Position numbers and translations under genes: made by a program. The notes below the pieces were generated by a model that worked only from the letters and a program-made list of their open reading frames with translations, had not been told where the DNA came from and did not search any database. This document shows positions 49,804 through 59,241 of a DNA stretch of 64,000 nt, piece after piece; positions within the stretch are counted from its first letter, which is position 1, and the number at the start of each line of letters is the position of its first letter. This DNA comes from Natronoarchaeum rubrum (lineage in GTDB: Archaea; Halobacteriota; Halobacteria; Halobacteriales; Natronoarchaeaceae): the NCBI RefSeq assembly GCF_024494695.1, contig NZ_JANHDP010000008.1:186001-250000 (forward strand), read 5' to 3'.

Positions 49804-50261
49804 ATTGATGCGTCTTCCCCTACGAATGCTTGCGACATGAAGTTTCTCTGTAGCGCCTTTTAGTAGATCTCGTGACTGGTTTCGAAGTCATGTTTCAATT
49901 GCAGAGCGGCGCCAGTAGCGGAGATGGCCAACACTCCTGTCAAAACATACCACTATCGACGTTCGGCCTCCGTGACGCTTATGTGTGGATGAGAGACCGT
50001 GTGAAGGTCCAAGCGAAGAGACGCTTCGAATCGGCGCCGTCGAGAGCCAGTCCGACGACGAACCGAACCGCTGACCCCGCATCCTCGTACGATGACACTC
50101 ACTGCGCCACGATGCCGCGGCGTCGGAAGCCGGTCTACGGGATTCAGAAGCCGACCGCGTGGAAGCCGACCAGCGGGAACGCGAGCGGTGGATACGCCGT
50201 CCACAATAGTGCCGCCACTACCCGACGAGCGTCGAAAGAAAAACCGAACGGAGAGTCGGCG
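49804..50261. other. 458-bp region with no supported gene
   Basis: Between sod and the secY stop there is only the secY terminator near the right end (50235-50243) and a minus-strand TACTAAAAGG (about 49857-49866) that could belong to the sod promoter. GC content is a little lower than the surroundings between about 49804 and 50050. Short minus-strand frames do not match a family I know. I see no tRNA, RNase P or SRP RNA signature. Confidence 0.5.
50235..50243 (-). terminator. Probable terminator of the S10/spc operon after secY
   Basis: On the minus strand the sequence reads TTTTTCTTT about 20 nt after the secY stop, the T-rich signal used by archaeal RNA polymerase. Nothing downstream on that strand is in the operon, which fits the end of the transcript here and separates adk. 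Confidence 0.55.
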
Positions 50262-51719
50262 CTACTTCCCGAACATGTCCCGCATCATCGGGTGCATCTC
50301 CATGAGCTGCTCCTCGGCGATCTCCTCGTACAGCTTGTACGTGATCGAGACCGTCAGCAGCAGCCCGGTGCCGGTCACCGTCCCGATGGTACCGAGCATG
50401 TTCGCCATCACGGCCAGCAGGCCGACCAGCGCGCCGCCGATGACGGTCACTTGCGGGATGTACCGCTCCATGACCTTCTCGAGCACGCCGGTGTTCTGGC
50501 GGAATCCGGGGATCTGCATCCCGGAGTTCTGGATCTGTTTCGCCGTCGATTCCGGGCCCATGTCGGTCGTCTCGACCCAGAAGATGGCGAACACGGCGCC
50601 GCCGACGATCATGACGGTCAGGTCGATCCCGACCCGGAGCATGATCTGCCAGATCTCGTAGTTGGCGGCCGAGCCGCCGGCCCACCACATCCACTGGTCG
50701 GGGGAGTAGATCGGCGACGTGTAGTAGAAGAACCCGCTGACCGGGCTCCCCTGCTGGTAGACGCCGAGCCACGACGGCATTCCCGCGGTCCTGTTGAGGA
50801 TCTGCCCGAGGAACTGCAGGTTCGCCTGCAGCGCGCGGACGAGGATCATCGGCAGGACGCTCGCGTAGATGAGTTTCACCGGGAAGCGACCGCGAGCCCC
50901 TTTCACGCGGCTGTGCGAGAGGGGGATCTCCACGCGGACGCTCTCGGCGTACACGACGACGACGAAGATCAGCACCGTCGTGAACAGCGCGAGCAGTTGG
51001 CCCTCGCCGAAGATCAGGTACTGGAGCCCGCTGCCGCCGACCAGCGAGCCCTCGGGGCCCGCCCGGCCGAGCGCGATGTCGAACCAGGTCGGGAAGAACC
51101 CGCCGGCCCGCGGGCTAAACAGCCCGGACACGAGCTTCTGGCTGACGCCGGCGATGATGAACAGCCCGACGCCGCTCCCGACCCCCCACTTGGAGACGAT
51201 CTCGTCCATGTAGAGGATCAGGATTCCGCCGACGACGATCTGTGCGAACACCAGCAGCTCGAGGCCGAGCTGGGAGATGCCCAGCTGGCTCGCGAGATTG
51301 GGGTCGACGGTCAGGAGGCCCGCCCAGACGGTCGGGATGGCCATCATGACGGTCATCACGACCACCAGCAGCTTCTGGAGGCCCTGATAGAGGACCTGAT
51401 CGCGCGGATCGTCCGTGTCCAGCCCGAGCAGGTCGGTCCCACCCAGCAGCTGCAGCACGATGCTCGCGGTGACGATCGGCGCGATGCCGACCTGCATCAG
51501 CGTCCCCTGACCGACGGCCAGGATCGACTGGAACTGCTGGAACAGTGCGCTCTCCGAGCCGCGGGGCACGCCGACCAAGTAGATGTTGGTCAGCAGGAAG
51601 TACAGCATCAGTACTCCGCCAGTCCACAGCAGCTTGCGCTTGAACGGCACGTGGCTCTTCGGCTGGCGGACGATCGGCATCCGCGTCAGGACCGGTTCAG
51701 CGACCTCCTTCCATCCCAT
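50262..51719 (-). CDS. secY: Preprotein translocase subunit SecY
   Basis: The 485-residue protein is the ten-helix channel of the Sec translocon. KRKLLWTGGVLMLYFLLTNIYLVGV covers the first segment and plug region. VLIFVVVVYAESVRVEIPLSHSRVKGARGRFPVKLIY covers the cytoplasmic loops that bind the ribosome and SRP receptor (only part quoted: YAESVRVEIPLSHSRVKG). The C-terminal SecY motif includes GGALVGLLAVMANMLGT. It ends the spc operon, starts 3 bp after rpl15 and is followed by a T-run. Membrane location is certain by homology. Confidence 0.97.
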   Translation of the reverse strand: MGWKEVAEPVLTRMPIVRQPKSHVPFKRKLLWTGGVLMLYFLLTNIYLVGVPRGSESALFQQFQSILAVGQGTLMQVGIAPIVTASIVLQLLGGTDLLGLDTDDPRDQVLYQGLQKLLVVVMTVMMAIPTVWAGLLTVDPNLASQLGISQLGLELLVFAQIVVGGILILYMDEIVSKWGVGSGVGLFIIAGVSQKLVSGLFSPRAGGFFPTWFDIALGRAGPEGSLVGGSGLQYLIFGEGQLLALFTTVLIFVVVVYAESVRVEIPLSHSRVKGARGRFPVKLIYASVLPMILVRALQANLQFLGQILNRTAGMPSWLGVYQQGSPVSGFFYYTSPIYSPDQWMWWAGGSAANYEIWQIMLRVGIDLTVMIVGGAVFAIFWVETTDMGPESTAKQIQNSGMQIPGFRQNTGVLEKVMERYIPQVTVIGGALVGLLAVMANMLGTIGTVTGTGLLLTVSITYKLYEEIAEEQLMEMHPMMRDMFGK

Positions 51720-51722
51720 GTC

Positions 51723-52226
51723 TTACTCCCCGTCTGCCTCTGTCTGGGATACGTCTTGTGGTTCGTCCTCGTCCTCGGCTTCCTCGGCGCGGTCGCTCAG
51801 GGTCGCCTCGCCGTCTGCCTCCTCGATGAGCGCGCGAGCGCTCGCGGAGAAGGCGTCGGCGACGACTTCGAGCTGGTTGCGGACCTGCCCACCGCCGAGC
51901 ACCTTGACGACGTCGGCCTCGTGGCCGTCCTCGACGATGTCGCGCGCGTCGAGGCGGAACCCGTCGTCGGTCTCCTCGGCGAGGCCATCCGCCGCGTATA
52001 CGGCGGCGTCCTCGTCGAGCTTCTGGACCGCGATCTCGAGAACCTCGTCCTGAACGGACTCGGGTCGGGTGAAGCCGTGTTTGCCGAGCGGTTCGTAGTT
52101 GTGGAACTCGTGTTTGTCGCGCCCGGCCGCGCCGCGGCCGCCCCGGTGGCCGGCCCCGCGGCGGTTCTTGTGGGAACCGCCGCCGTGCGTGCGCGAACCG
52201 CGCTGGCGTCGTTTCTTGCTGGTCAT
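51723..52226 (-). CDS. rpl15: 50S ribosomal protein uL15
   Basis: The 167-residue protein begins MTSKKRRQRGSRTHGGGSHKNRRGAGHRGGRG, the basic Gly/Arg-rich N-terminus of L15 (shown in part), and continues with GKHGFTRPESV. An acidic C-terminal tail (SDRAEEAEDEDEPQDVSQTE) is typical of halophiles. It binds 23S rRNA and sits beneath the central protuberance. It lies between rpl30 and secY, with 3-4 bp spacing on each side, as in other archaeal spc operons. Confidence 0.96.
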   Translation of the reverse strand: MTSKKRRQRGSRTHGGGSHKNRRGAGHRGGRGAAGRDKHEFHNYEPLGKHGFTRPESVQDEVLEIAVQKLDEDAAVYAADGLAEETDDGFRLDARDIVEDGHEADVVKVLGGGQVRNQLEVVADAFSASARALIEEADGEATLSDRAEEAEDEDEPQDVSQTEADGE

Positions 52227-52230
52227 GATC

Positions 52231-52698
52231 TTATCGCATCGCTGTGAGGAGGTCGTCGATCTCCTCGGAGGTGTGTTTGCCGAGCTGCCCGCCCTCCTTG
52301 GTCGGGTGCTTGATGCCCTCGTGGCCGCTGCGCGGCGGGTGCAGCCGAAGCACCGGCGAGAGCCCCTCGTCCTGGAGCTTCGTCTCCTCGTCGATCAGCG
52401 CAGCCGCGAGGTCGCTGGCATCGTCGTAGTCCGTGTTGTCGGCGATCCACTCGTCGTCGACCTCGGCGTCGCCCTCGAGGGGCTCGGCGCGCTTGGCCAG
52501 CAGCGTCTCGACGACGTCCTGGCTGGGCTGGCCGTGGGCAACGTAGTCGTTGACCTTGTGGACCATCCCGGTGTAGGCTTCCGTCTCGGGGACGAGCGTG
52601 CAGTGGTTGATCCGCGAGAGGTTCAGCATCGAGAGCGTGTCCTCGACGCCGCCCTCCATGTTCACTTCGCTCCGGAGCTGAACGACTGCTTTCGTCAT
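52231..52698 (-). CDS. rpl30: 50S ribosomal protein uL30
   Basis: The 155-residue protein has [25 protein letters not shown] and [22 protein letters not shown], the archaeal L30 core. A C-terminal extension has [25 protein letters not shown]. Archaeal L30 is larger than bacterial L30, and this length fits. It overlaps the S5 gene by 4 nt, so both are translated together. Confidence 0.96.
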   Translation of the reverse strand: MTKAVVQLRSEVNMEGGVEDTLSMLNLSRINHCTLVPETEAYTGMVHKVNDYVAHGQPSQDVVETLLAKRAEPLEGDAEVDDEWIADNTDYDDASDLAAALIDEETKLQDEGLSPVLRLHPPRSGHEGIKHPTKEGGQLGKHTSEEIDDLLTAMR

Positions 52699-53339
52699 TC
52701 GATCACCTCGCGCTTCTCGAAGGCTCGCTCGGGGACACGCGCTTCGGCCGTGTTCTGGAGCGCGTTGAACGTCGCCTTCGCGAAGTTCACGGTCGTGCGC
52801 GTGTTACCCGAGGAGCGCGTCCACACGTCCTCGATGCCCGCGAGTTCGAGCACGTTGCGCACCGTTTCGCCGCCCGCAAGGCCGAGGCCTCGCGGCGCGG
52901 GTCGCAGTTCGACTTCGACGGAGCCGGCCTTGCCGGTCGAGCGCAGCGCGACCGTGTGGGGACGGCCACAGCCACACTCCCAGGAGCCACAGCCCCGCGA
53001 GACGTTGATCATGTTCAGCTTGGCGATGTCGATCGCCTTCTGGATCGCGGCGCCGACCTGGTCGTCGCGGCCCTCGGCGTAGCCGACGAACCCGTCGCGG
53101 TTGCCGATGGCGACGACGCAGCGGAACTTGACTCGGCGACCCGAGTCGGTCATCCGCTGTACCATGTTGATGTCCAGCACCTCGTCTTCCAGCCCCGGCA
53201 GGAGCTGGTCGACGACCTCCGGCTCCTTCAGGGGAAGACCGGAGTTGAGGGCGTCCTCCATCGTGTCGATTTCGCCCTCCTGTACCTTGCGCCCGAGCCG
53301 GGTGACCGGTTCCCAGGCGTCGTTGTAGTTTGCGCTCAT
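52695..53339 (-). CDS. rps5: 30S ribosomal protein uS5
   Basis: The 214-residue protein has [22 protein letters not shown] and [30 protein letters not shown] (fragments), the double-stranded RNA-binding and GxG-loop segments of S5. The Cys/Arg-rich [15 protein letters not shown] stretch is typical of archaeal S5. It takes part in decoding fidelity and helicase activity at mRNA entry. It overlaps both L18 and L30 genes by 4 nt. Confidence 0.96.
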   Translation of the reverse strand: MSANYNDAWEPVTRLGRKVQEGEIDTMEDALNSGLPLKEPEVVDQLLPGLEDEVLDINMVQRMTDSGRRVKFRCVVAIGNRDGFVGYAEGRDDQVGAAIQKAIDIAKLNMINVSRGCGSWECGCGRPHTVALRSTGKAGSVEVELRPAPRGLGLAGGETVRNVLELAGIEDVWTRSSGNTRTTVNFAKATFNALQNTAEARVPERAFEKREVIE

Positions 53340-53884
53340 TCTAGGATCTCCTCCCGCACTTCGTCGAAGTGCTCGGGCAGTTCAGCCGCGTCGAACTCGC
53401 CGCTGTACAGCGGCTCGTCGAGCTGCTCGGCGTACTCGGCGATGTGCTCGCCGCGGTTACGCGACCAGTCCGCCAGCACGCTCTCGTTGTGGGGAATCTC
53501 GACGCCCGCGTCGATCGCCCCTTCCTGTACTGCGAAGACTTTGCTCCCTTCCGTCGCCGTGTTGAGGCCGATGTCCAGCACCGCTTCCTCCAGACCGGCG
53601 TCGATCGCGCGCTGACCAGCGAGCAGTCCTGTCAGGTAGGCGGCGGGGAGGTTACCCGTCGGGGCTTCCCAGCCGTACTCTGCCAGATCGCTGGAGTTCG
53701 CGCTTACCTCGGTCTCGTCGCCCTGCGGTCCGGGGACGATCAGCTGCGCCGAGACGTGCTTGTTGCTCTTTCGAGCGACAAGCCGCGGTTTGCCGGATTT
53801 GAGGAGGCGCAACCTCTGGTGGTAGTCGGTCCGGACCTCGCGGCGGCGCCGCATCGGCACCTTGTATCGTGGTCCACTCGCCAT
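53336..53884 (-). CDS. rpl18: 50S ribosomal protein uL18
   Basis: The 182-residue protein has [37 protein letters not shown] (in part, [18 protein letters not shown]) and [27 protein letters not shown] (in part), the 5S rRNA-binding features of archaeal L18. Its ATG overlaps the stop of the L19e gene by one base and its stop overlaps S5 by 4 nt. It docks 5S rRNA to the large subunit. Confidence 0.96.
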   Translation of the reverse strand: MASGPRYKVPMRRRREVRTDYHQRLRLLKSGKPRLVARKSNKHVSAQLIVPGPQGDETEVSANSSDLAEYGWEAPTGNLPAAYLTGLLAGQRAIDAGLEEAVLDIGLNTATEGSKVFAVQEGAIDAGVEIPHNESVLADWSRNRGEHIAEYAEQLDEPLYSGEFDAAELPEHFDEVREEILE

Positions 53885-54354
53885 TATTGATCACCTTCGA
53901 CGTCGACTTCGACGTCGTAGTTGTTCTCGATGTAGTTCACCAGCCGCTTGCGGTCGCGGAACTCCCCGCCGCGAGACTTGTTGTACAGCTCGCGGTACTG
54001 TCCGGGATCGATCGCCCCGGAGTCGCGGAGTTCGCGGAGAAGCTGACGCTGGGCTCGCACTTTGCCTCGCCACTCGTCTTTGGGATCCTGCCGCGCGCCG
54101 GCCTTGCCCTGGCGCGTGCCGGGGCCTTTCTGGTGGCCGTAGGCGCGTTTCTCGGCGCGCTCGCGTGCGCGGCCTCGAGAGTTGCCCTTCTTTTCTTCGG
54201 CGCGGATGGTTCCCTGATCGACGAGCTCGCGGATGTCCTCGCGGGTGATCGCGTCGACGATCTCGCCCTGCTGGTCGGGGTCGAACCAGACGCGGTTCTT
54301 CCCGACGTCGAGCACGTCCGCTGCGAGTCGCTTCTGTGAGCTCAGATCCGTCAT
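53884..54354 (-). CDS. rpl19e: 50S ribosomal protein eL19
   Basis: The 156-residue protein has [23 protein letters not shown] and then [37 protein letters not shown] basic sequence (in part) typical of archaeal and eukaryotic L19. It is absent from bacteria. It bridges domains on the large subunit and follows eL32 with a 4-nt overlap (ATGA type). Confidence 0.95.
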   Translation of the reverse strand: MTDLSSQKRLAADVLDVGKNRVWFDPDQQGEIVDAITREDIRELVDQGTIRAEEKKGNSRGRARERAEKRAYGHQKGPGTRQGKAGARQDPKDEWRGKVRAQRQLLRELRDSGAIDPGQYRELYNKSRGGEFRDRKRLVNYIENNYDVEVDVEGDQ

Positions 54355-55058
54355 TGTTCGACCTCCACTTCGACGTAGGTCGGGTTCAGCACCCGGATCT
54401 CTGCGTCTTCGGCCTGCTCCTCGATGCGCTCGCGCTTGCGCGCGCCGACCGACGAGGCGATCCGTACGGCCTCGGTGTCGGGGTCGACGCCCTCGAGGTC
54501 GTCCGTGTTGTGGACGCGGACCTCCTCGAAGCCGCTGGGGTGCTTCCCGCGAACGGCCTCGGGCGTCCGGTAGCCGGCCTCGACCATGTCGCCCTTGCCC
54601 TTGTGACCGCGGCGCATCTTCGAGAGCGCGCCGCGGGGCTTGCGCCAGGACTCGGGGATTCGCTTCTTCTTGTGGTAGTCCTGCTGCCGGAACGCCGGCT
54701 TGCCGACCCGCTTGCGCTGGTCGAGCAGGCGCTGTTCGTTCTCCGAGAGGTCGGGCGTCTTGGAGGCCAGCCCGCGGGGCTGGAGCTCCGTCTCGACGTC
54801 TTCCTCCTCGGCCTCTTCCTCGGCGGCTTCGTCTTCGATCTCGGCTTCGGTCTCGGCGTCCTCGTCGACTTCGAGGTCGCCGACGTCGGCCTTGATACGG
54901 GCAGCCAGCGCGTTACCGATGCCGTCTGCGCTCGAGAGGTCATCCTGGCTCGCCGCCTTGATGTCCTCGACCGACTCGAAGCCGGCCTCGCGGAGCGCTT
55001 CGGCCTTACTGTCGCCGACGCCGCTGATGTCTTCTAGCGTTTCGGGGTCGTCTGCCAT
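54351..55058 (-). CDS. rpl32e: 50S ribosomal protein eL32 with helix-hairpin-helix N-terminal extension
   Basis: The 235-residue protein combines an N-terminal helix-hairpin-helix pair ([20 protein letters not shown] and [20 protein letters not shown]), an acidic linker and the archaeal L32 core ([24 protein letters not shown]). The extension, absent from non-haloarchaeal L32, recalls RadA/topoisomerase HhH DNA-binding domains and is known in Halobacteria. It overlaps eL19 by 4 nt. It follows uL6 with 3 bp between. Confidence 0.95.
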   Translation of the reverse strand: MADDPETLEDISGVGDSKAEALREAGFESVEDIKAASQDDLSSADGIGNALAARIKADVGDLEVDEDAETEAEIEDEAAEEEAEEEDVETELQPRGLASKTPDLSENEQRLLDQRKRVGKPAFRQQDYHKKKRIPESWRKPRGALSKMRRGHKGKGDMVEAGYRTPEAVRGKHPSGFEEVRVHNTDDLEGVDPDTEAVRIASSVGARKRERIEEQAEDAEIRVLNPTYVEVEVEQ

Positions 55059-55061
55059 CTA

Positions 55062-55595
55062 TCAGGCACCTCCTTTGGCGGGTTTCTCGGTGATGTAGAC
55101 GCCGTCCTGGAAGACGCGAACGTCCTTCCCCGAGACCGTCGTCAGCTGTTCGATGTCGGCGGCCGTCTGGCCGACCGCTTCCTTGTCGGGCCCCGAGACC
55201 GTGATCAGTTCCTCGTCGACCTCGACGTCGGTGTCGCCGTGGACCTGCGTCCGACGGGCGGCCTTCTCGCCGAGGAAGTTCTCGATCACGACCTCGCCGT
55301 TCTCGGCGCGCACCTGCATCGGGAAGTGGGAGTAGAACACTTCGAGCGTGTACTCCCAGCCCTCGGAGACGCCGTGGATCATGTTCGCGACGTGGCTGCG
55401 GAACGTGCCGACCGTCGCGTTGGTCTTCGCGTCCTCGTTCTCGCTCTCGATGACGACGGCGCCGTCGTCGACCGAGACCGTCACGTCGGGGTACCAGAGG
55501 CGCCGTGTGACGCTTCCGTTCGGTCCCTCGACGGTCAGCTCGAGGTGGTCGACCTCGGCGCTGACCTCGTCCGGTAGTTCGACTGTTTCCTTCAT
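55062..55595 (-). CDS. rpl6: 50S ribosomal protein uL6
   Basis: The 177-residue protein has two L6 domains. The first has ELPDEVSAEVDHLELTVEGPNGSV and MVEAAH-like loops, and the second has VQTRTQVHGDTDVEV-like sequence. It binds 23S rRNA near the sarcin-ricin loop and is acidic as expected. It is preceded by uS8 with 2 bp and followed by eL32. Confidence 0.94.
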   Translation of the reverse strand: MKETVELPDEVSAEVDHLELTVEGPNGSVTRRLWYPDVTVSVDDGAVVIESENEDAKTNATVGTFRSHVANMIHGVSEGWEYTLEVFYSHFPMQVRAENGEVVIENFLGEKAARRTQVHGDTDVEVDEELITVSGPDKEAVGQTAADIEQLTTVSGKDVRVFQDGVYITEKPAKGGA

Positions 55596-55597
55596 TG

Positions 55598-55990
55598 TCA
55601 GTACACGTACGCGATGACCTGGCCACCGATGCCCTGTTCGCGGGCCTCGTAGTGGCTCATGATGCCGTGGCTGGTCGTGACGACGAGCGTCCCGTAGTCA
55701 CGGGCGGGGAGGAACCGCTTCTCCCACTTCTCGAACTCGTCGGCGCCAGCGGAGTAACGGGGCTTGACCGGCCCGCACTCGTTGATGGCACCCTTCAATT
55801 CGACCTCGAACTGACCGGACTTGCCGTCGTCGACGAACTCGAAGCTGTCGACGTACCCGCGGTCGTAGAAGACCTCGAGTACCTGTCCGATCTCGTTCGA
55901 GGCGGGCGATACCTCGTGCGTGAGATGCCCCACGCTCTCGGCGTTGCTGATGCCGGAAAGCGCGTTGCTGAGGGGATCGTTTGCTGTCAT
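55598..55990 (-). CDS. rps8: 30S ribosomal protein uS8
   Basis: The 130-residue protein starts MTANDPLSNALSGISNAESVG and ends with TTSHGIMSHYEAREQGIGGQ, the archaeal S8 ending. It binds 16S rRNA helix 21. ATG 55990 is chosen because it begins the family-like sequence and lies 2 bp after uS14; the longer frame to 56104 overlaps uS14 coding sequence. Confidence 0.96.
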   Translation of the reverse strand: MTANDPLSNALSGISNAESVGHLTHEVSPASNEIGQVLEVFYDRGYVDSFEFVDDGKSGQFEVELKGAINECGPVKPRYSAGADEFEKWEKRFLPARDYGTLVVTTSHGIMSHYEAREQGIGGQVIAYVY

Positions 55991-55992
55991 GG

Positions 55993-56175
55993 TTATCGAT
56001 ACTTCTTGAATCCCATCGAGCGGGCGATCTCGCGGAAGCACTGTCGACACAGCCAGATGTCGTACTTGCCGACCAGTCCCTGCTTGCGGCCGCAGCGCTG
56101 GCACTCTTCGAGCTGGCCCGTACGCTTGGTGGCGTGCTCGCCCGTCTGTTCGTTGCCGTTCTCGCTTTCGCTCAT
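55993..56175 (-). CDS. rps14: 30S ribosomal protein uS14, zinc form
   Basis: The 60-residue protein has four Cys in the archaeal zinc pattern, [24 protein letters not shown]. It ends MGFKKYR. It binds 16S rRNA near the head. It overlaps the uL5 stop by 4 nt and lies 2 bp before uS8. Confidence 0.96.
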   Translation of the reverse strand: MSESENGNEQTGEHATKRTGQLEECQRCGRKQGLVGKYDIWLCRQCFREIARSMGFKKYR

Positions 56176-56696
56176 TTGGATACCTCCGCGTCGAAGGTCG
56201 ACTCGACGAACGCGACCGCGTCCTCGGGGTCGAGCCGGTGGTTCGAGGGGATCGAGCGGCTGGCCTTGTCGCGCTTGGCGACGCGGTAGCCGGGACGCAC
56301 CAGGTTGACGGTGACGTCCAGTCCGAAGATCCCGATGCTCGGGTCGTACTCCTGGCTCGGGAAGTCGGTGTGCTCCTCGATCCCGAAGCTGAAGTTGCCG
56401 GTGTCGTCGAACTGCGACGCTCGCAGATCGGCGAGCGGCAGCGCGGTCTCCAGGAACTCGTGGGCGTCGTCAGCGCGAAGGGTGACCTTCGCGCCGATCG
56501 GATCGCCCTGGCGGATCCCGAAGTCCGGCTTGGTCGCTTTCGCCTGCGTGCGAACGCTCTCCTGCCCGGCGACCTCCTCGAGGATCTCCTCGGCGTTGGC
56601 GAGCTCGCGGCCGCCCTGACCGACGCCCATGTGGACGACGACCTTCTCGACGCGCGGTTCGCGCATCTCGTGGAAGTCGGCTTCTGCTTCGCTCAT
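56172..56696 (-). CDS. rpl5: 50S ribosomal protein uL5
   Basis: The 174-residue protein has [22 protein letters not shown] and [24 protein letters not shown] segments ([20 protein letters not shown]), which mark L5, the 5S rRNA-binding protein. It couples with uS14 by a 4-nt overlap, and overlaps eS4 upstream by 4 nt. Confidence 0.96.
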   Translation of the reverse strand: MSEAEADFHEMREPRVEKVVVHMGVGQGGRELANAEEILEEVAGQESVRTQAKATKPDFGIRQGDPIGAKVTLRADDAHEFLETALPLADLRASQFDDTGNFSFGIEEHTDFPSQEYDPSIGIFGLDVTVNLVRPGYRVAKRDKASRSIPSNHRLDPEDAVAFVESTFDAEVSK

Positions 56697-57448
56697 TCGT
56701 CGTCACCCTCCTCAGTCTCGTCGTCTTCCGCGGACGCCTCGTCGAGGCCGCCCTCGACGAAGTTCTCGTCGATGACGACGACGTAGGGCTCGACGGTCTC
56801 GAAGTCGCCGCTGCCGGCGACGCCCTCGACGAGGACGCCGTTGTCGCCGCTGCCGGGAGTGACCTGGATCTCCTCGATCCGGCCGATCTCGCCGGCGTGC
56901 TGGCCGCGGACGGCCGTCACGAGCGCGCCCTCCTCGTAGGGGAAGTGGGCGACGATTTCGTCGGTCTCGTTGTCGACGACGATCGAGTCGCCGCCGCCGT
57001 ACTCGCTCCCGTCCTCGACGAGCAGGTTCTGCCCGTCGTGGAGGTTGAGCTGCGAGTCCCCGCCGGGAACCTGCTGCTTGTCGTCGATCTTGCCGAGCTT
57101 GCTGCCCGCTGCGTCGGCGTCGATGGCCGAGAGCGCGAGCCGGCCCCCTTCGTCGGGGAAGACACGGTAGTACTCCTCTCGCTCCGTGAACGCCAGGATG
57201 TCGAACATCCCGATCGGGCGGCTCTCGTCGGAGACGGCGACGCCGTTGACGAGGACCGCGTCGTTGTTCAGCGCGTAGCGCGCTTCCTTCTTGGAGTCGG
57301 CGTAGCCGAGCACGTCCCGCATCAGGACGACGAGGGGTACGCCCTCGCGTCCGTGCGGGCCGGAACCGGCCTTCACGGTGAAGGTGTCGGTCTTGCGCTC
57401 GACCGGCCAGGAGTCCGGTGCTGACAGTCGTTTCTGGTGTTTCGTCAT
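56693..57448 (-). CDS. rps4e: 30S ribosomal protein eS4
   Basis: The 251-residue protein has the S4 RNA-binding start [17 protein letters not shown] and a KOW-type segment [18 protein letters not shown]. The acidic C-terminal tail ([20 protein letters not shown]) is typical of halophiles. eS4 is archaeal/eukaryotic and unrelated to bacterial S4. It overlaps uL24 by 4 nt. Confidence 0.95.
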   Translation of the reverse strand: MTKHQKRLSAPDSWPVERKTDTFTVKAGSGPHGREGVPLVVLMRDVLGYADSKKEARYALNNDAVLVNGVAVSDESRPIGMFDILAFTEREEYYRVFPDEGGRLALSAIDADAAGSKLGKIDDKQQVPGGDSQLNLHDGQNLLVEDGSEYGGGDSIVVDNETDEIVAHFPYEEGALVTAVRGQHAGEIGRIEEIQVTPGSGDNGVLVEGVAGSGDFETVEPYVVVIDENFVEGGLDEASAEDDETEEGDDE

Positions 57449-57801
57449 TCGCTATCACCTCGGAGACGGGCCTCGCGCCGGTCGTCCTCGAGATCGAGGT
57501 CCGTGATGCGGAGATTGCTGGCGTCCAGCGGCCGCGGGACCTCCTCGCCGTCGGCCTTCTCGACGGTGACGTCCTCGACGTGGACGACGCCGTCTTTGAG
57601 GTCGACGGTGACGACTTCCTCCTCCTCTCCGGCGTGGTCACCGCGCATGATCTCGACCGTGTCGCCCGCGTTGACGCGGGCGCGGCGACGGTCGAACTCG
57701 TCGCGGAGCTCGTCGGACAGGGTGGCGTGGACCTGCTTGTGTCGCTCGTGCAGGGGCGCGTCGTCCGTCTGATTTCGCTGTTTGCGTGGTTGTCGTGTCA
57801 T
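57445..57801 (-). CDS. rpl24: 50S ribosomal protein uL24
   Basis: The 118-residue protein has [22 protein letters not shown] and a KOW motif, [18 protein letters not shown]. It is an early assembly protein of the large subunit near the exit tunnel. It lies 1 bp after uL14 and overlaps eS4 by 4 nt. Confidence 0.95.
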   Translation of the reverse strand: MTRQPRKQRNQTDDAPLHERHKQVHATLSDELRDEFDRRRARVNAGDTVEIMRGDHAGEEEEVVTVDLKDGVVHVEDVTVEKADGEEVPRPLDASNLRITDLDLEDDRREARLRGDSE

Positions 57802-57802
57802 A

Positions 57803-58201
57803 CTATACGATCATCGTAGCGGTGCTTGCGATGCTTCCGAACCGCTCTGCGACCTCCCGCGCGATGGGACCCTTGATCTCGGTCCCGCGCGGTTCCTCGT
57901 TCTCGTCGATGACGACGGCGGCGTTGTCCTCGAACTTGAGGCGGGTGCCGTCGGGTCGGCGGATCGACTTGCGCTGGCGGACGACTACCGCTTCGAGCAC
58001 CTGGCGACGCATCTCGGGCGTCCCCTTGGTGACCGACACGGTGATCTTGTCGCCCAGACCCGCCTTCGGGTGGCGGTTCTTGGCGCCGGAGTAACCGGCC
58101 ACGCTGATGACCTTCAGTTCGCGCGCGCCGGTGTTGTCGGCGCACGTGATCAGCGAGCCCTTCTCGAGGCCCTGGGTCACGTCAGCGTTCAGCGCTTCCA
58201 T
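57803..58201 (-). CDS. rpl14: 50S ribosomal protein uL14
   Basis: The 132-residue protein has the L14 signature [20 protein letters not shown] and [23 protein letters not shown] 58201 begins [15 protein letters not shown]; longer frames extend into the uS17 gene in another frame and are rejected. It overlaps uS17 by one base. Confidence 0.96.
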   Translation of the reverse strand: MEALNADVTQGLEKGSLITCADNTGARELKVISVAGYSGAKNRHPKAGLGDKITVSVTKGTPEMRRQVLEAVVVRQRKSIRRPDGTRLKFEDNAAVVIDENEEPRGTEIKGPIAREVAERFGSIASTATMIV

Positions 58202-58548
58202 CAGTCGCCACCTCCCGCGGCGGCGTCCTCGCCGTCGACCTGCTCGACGACGACGTGGCTCTTGGTCTTCGAGAGCGGTCGCGTCTCTGCGATGCGAACC
58301 GTGTCGCCGACCGAGAGGCCGAGACACTCCGGCGCGTGGGCCGGCACTCGGCTGCGTCGCTTCATCAGTCGGTCGTACTTCGGCACGTTCACGTCGTACT
58401 CCCGCTCGACGATCACGGTCTTCGTCATGTCTGTGGAGGCCACCTCGCCCTCGAGCGTCTGGCCGCGCACGGATAGCGATCCGTGGAACGGGCAGTTCTC
58501 GTCGGAGCAGGTGGTCTCCGGCTCTGGTACGTTTAATCCGATTGCCAT
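58201..58548 (-). CDS. rps17: 30S ribosomal protein uS17
   Basis: The 115-residue protein has [20 protein letters not shown] and [20 protein letters not shown], marking archaeal S17. It binds 16S rRNA and is an assembly initiator. Its start overlaps the end of the RNase P subunit gene by 16 nt, which implies translational coupling. Confidence 0.95.
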   Translation of the reverse strand: MAIGLNVPEPETTCSDENCPFHGSLSVRGQTLEGEVASTDMTKTVIVEREYDVNVPKYDRLMKRRSRVPAHAPECLGLSVGDTVRIAETRPLSKTKSHVVVEQVDGEDAAAGGGD

Positions 58549-59024
58549 GGTGAATTCCCTCGTGTTTCGGTGCGTTCGGCGGGTCGTGAGAGCAGTCGCG
58601 AGCCATCCACCGTAACGTAGGTCACGCCATCGCCGGAGGGAGCGGCGGCGTCGGTTTCCCGATCGCCGACCGGTCGGTCGGCAAGCGCAGGATCGTCCTG
58701 CGCGGTCGCCGTCTGCCCTGCCTCCAGTTCTGACGCGATCCCCAACCCCTTCTCGGGGTCGGCGGCTTCATCTGTGGCGTGCCCGCTGGCACGGTCCTCG
58801 ATCGCGAACTCGAATTTCGAGCCCTGCTTCGGCACCTGTCGCACCCGAGACGCGCCGCTGTCCGATCGTTCCCCTGCGGGAACGCTGTCGAGATGGAGAG
58901 TGTTGGCCGTCTCGACGACGACCCGCCCCTCGATCCCGACGAGGTCTGCGTTCGGAGCCTCGACGACCCGCGCGTGCAGGCCGTTGAGTTCGTGTCGTGG
59001 CAGCGTCTCGGGTGTCAGTGGCAT
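58533..59024 (-). CDS. rnp1: Ribonuclease P protein component 1 (Rpp29/Pop4-like)
   Basis: The 163-residue protein starts [21 protein letters not shown]. It has [18 protein letters not shown] and [14 protein letters not shown], the OB-like beta-barrel of archaeal Rpp29. Residues about 78-130 ([20 protein letters not shown] and onward) form an insertion rich in Ala, Asp and Glu before the final beta-strand [16 protein letters not shown]. The protein is larger than the usual 90-130 residues. It supports tRNA 5' processing. Its position between L29 and S17 is conserved in archaea. Confidence 0.9.
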   Translation of the reverse strand: MPLTPETLPRHELNGLHARVVEAPNADLVGIEGRVVVETANTLHLDSVPAGERSDSGASRVRQVPKQGSKFEFAIEDRASGHATDEAADPEKGLGIASELEAGQTATAQDDPALADRPVGDRETDAAAPSGDGVTYVTVDGSRLLSRPAERTETRGNSPWQSD

Positions 59025-59025
59025 G

Positions 59026-59241
59026 TTATTCCTCGTCTTCGACGTCGCCTTCCTCGCGCTGGATCGTCTTGATCCGCGCGACGGCCTTGCGAAGCTCGCT
59101 GATGCGACCCGGATCCTCCGGGGCGCCACCCGCGGCCTGCACGGCCTTTGCGTTGAGCAGCTCGGTCTCGAACTCCTCGAGTTCTGCCTCGCGCTCGGCG
59201 GCCGTCATGTCGCGGATCTCCTCGGGGTGGAGAATCGGCAT
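59026..59241 (-). CDS. rpl29: 50S ribosomal protein uL29
   Basis: The 71-residue protein has EIRDMTAAEREAELEEFETEL and VARIKTIQREEGDVEDEE, the helical hairpin of archaeal L29. Its ATG overlaps the stop of S3 by one base. It docks near the peptide exit. Confidence 0.94.
   Translation of the reverse strand: MPILHPEEIRDMTAAEREAELEEFETELLNAKAVQAAGGAPEDPGRISELRKAVARIKTIQREEGDVEDEE

Noticed and set aside
49872..52247. A 791-residue plus-strand open frame across secY and rpl15
   Set aside because: It is antisense to two certain ribosomal-operon genes, has a His/Gln/Arg-rich low-complexity translation and no family similarity. Long antisense frames are expected in GC-rich haloarchaeal genes.
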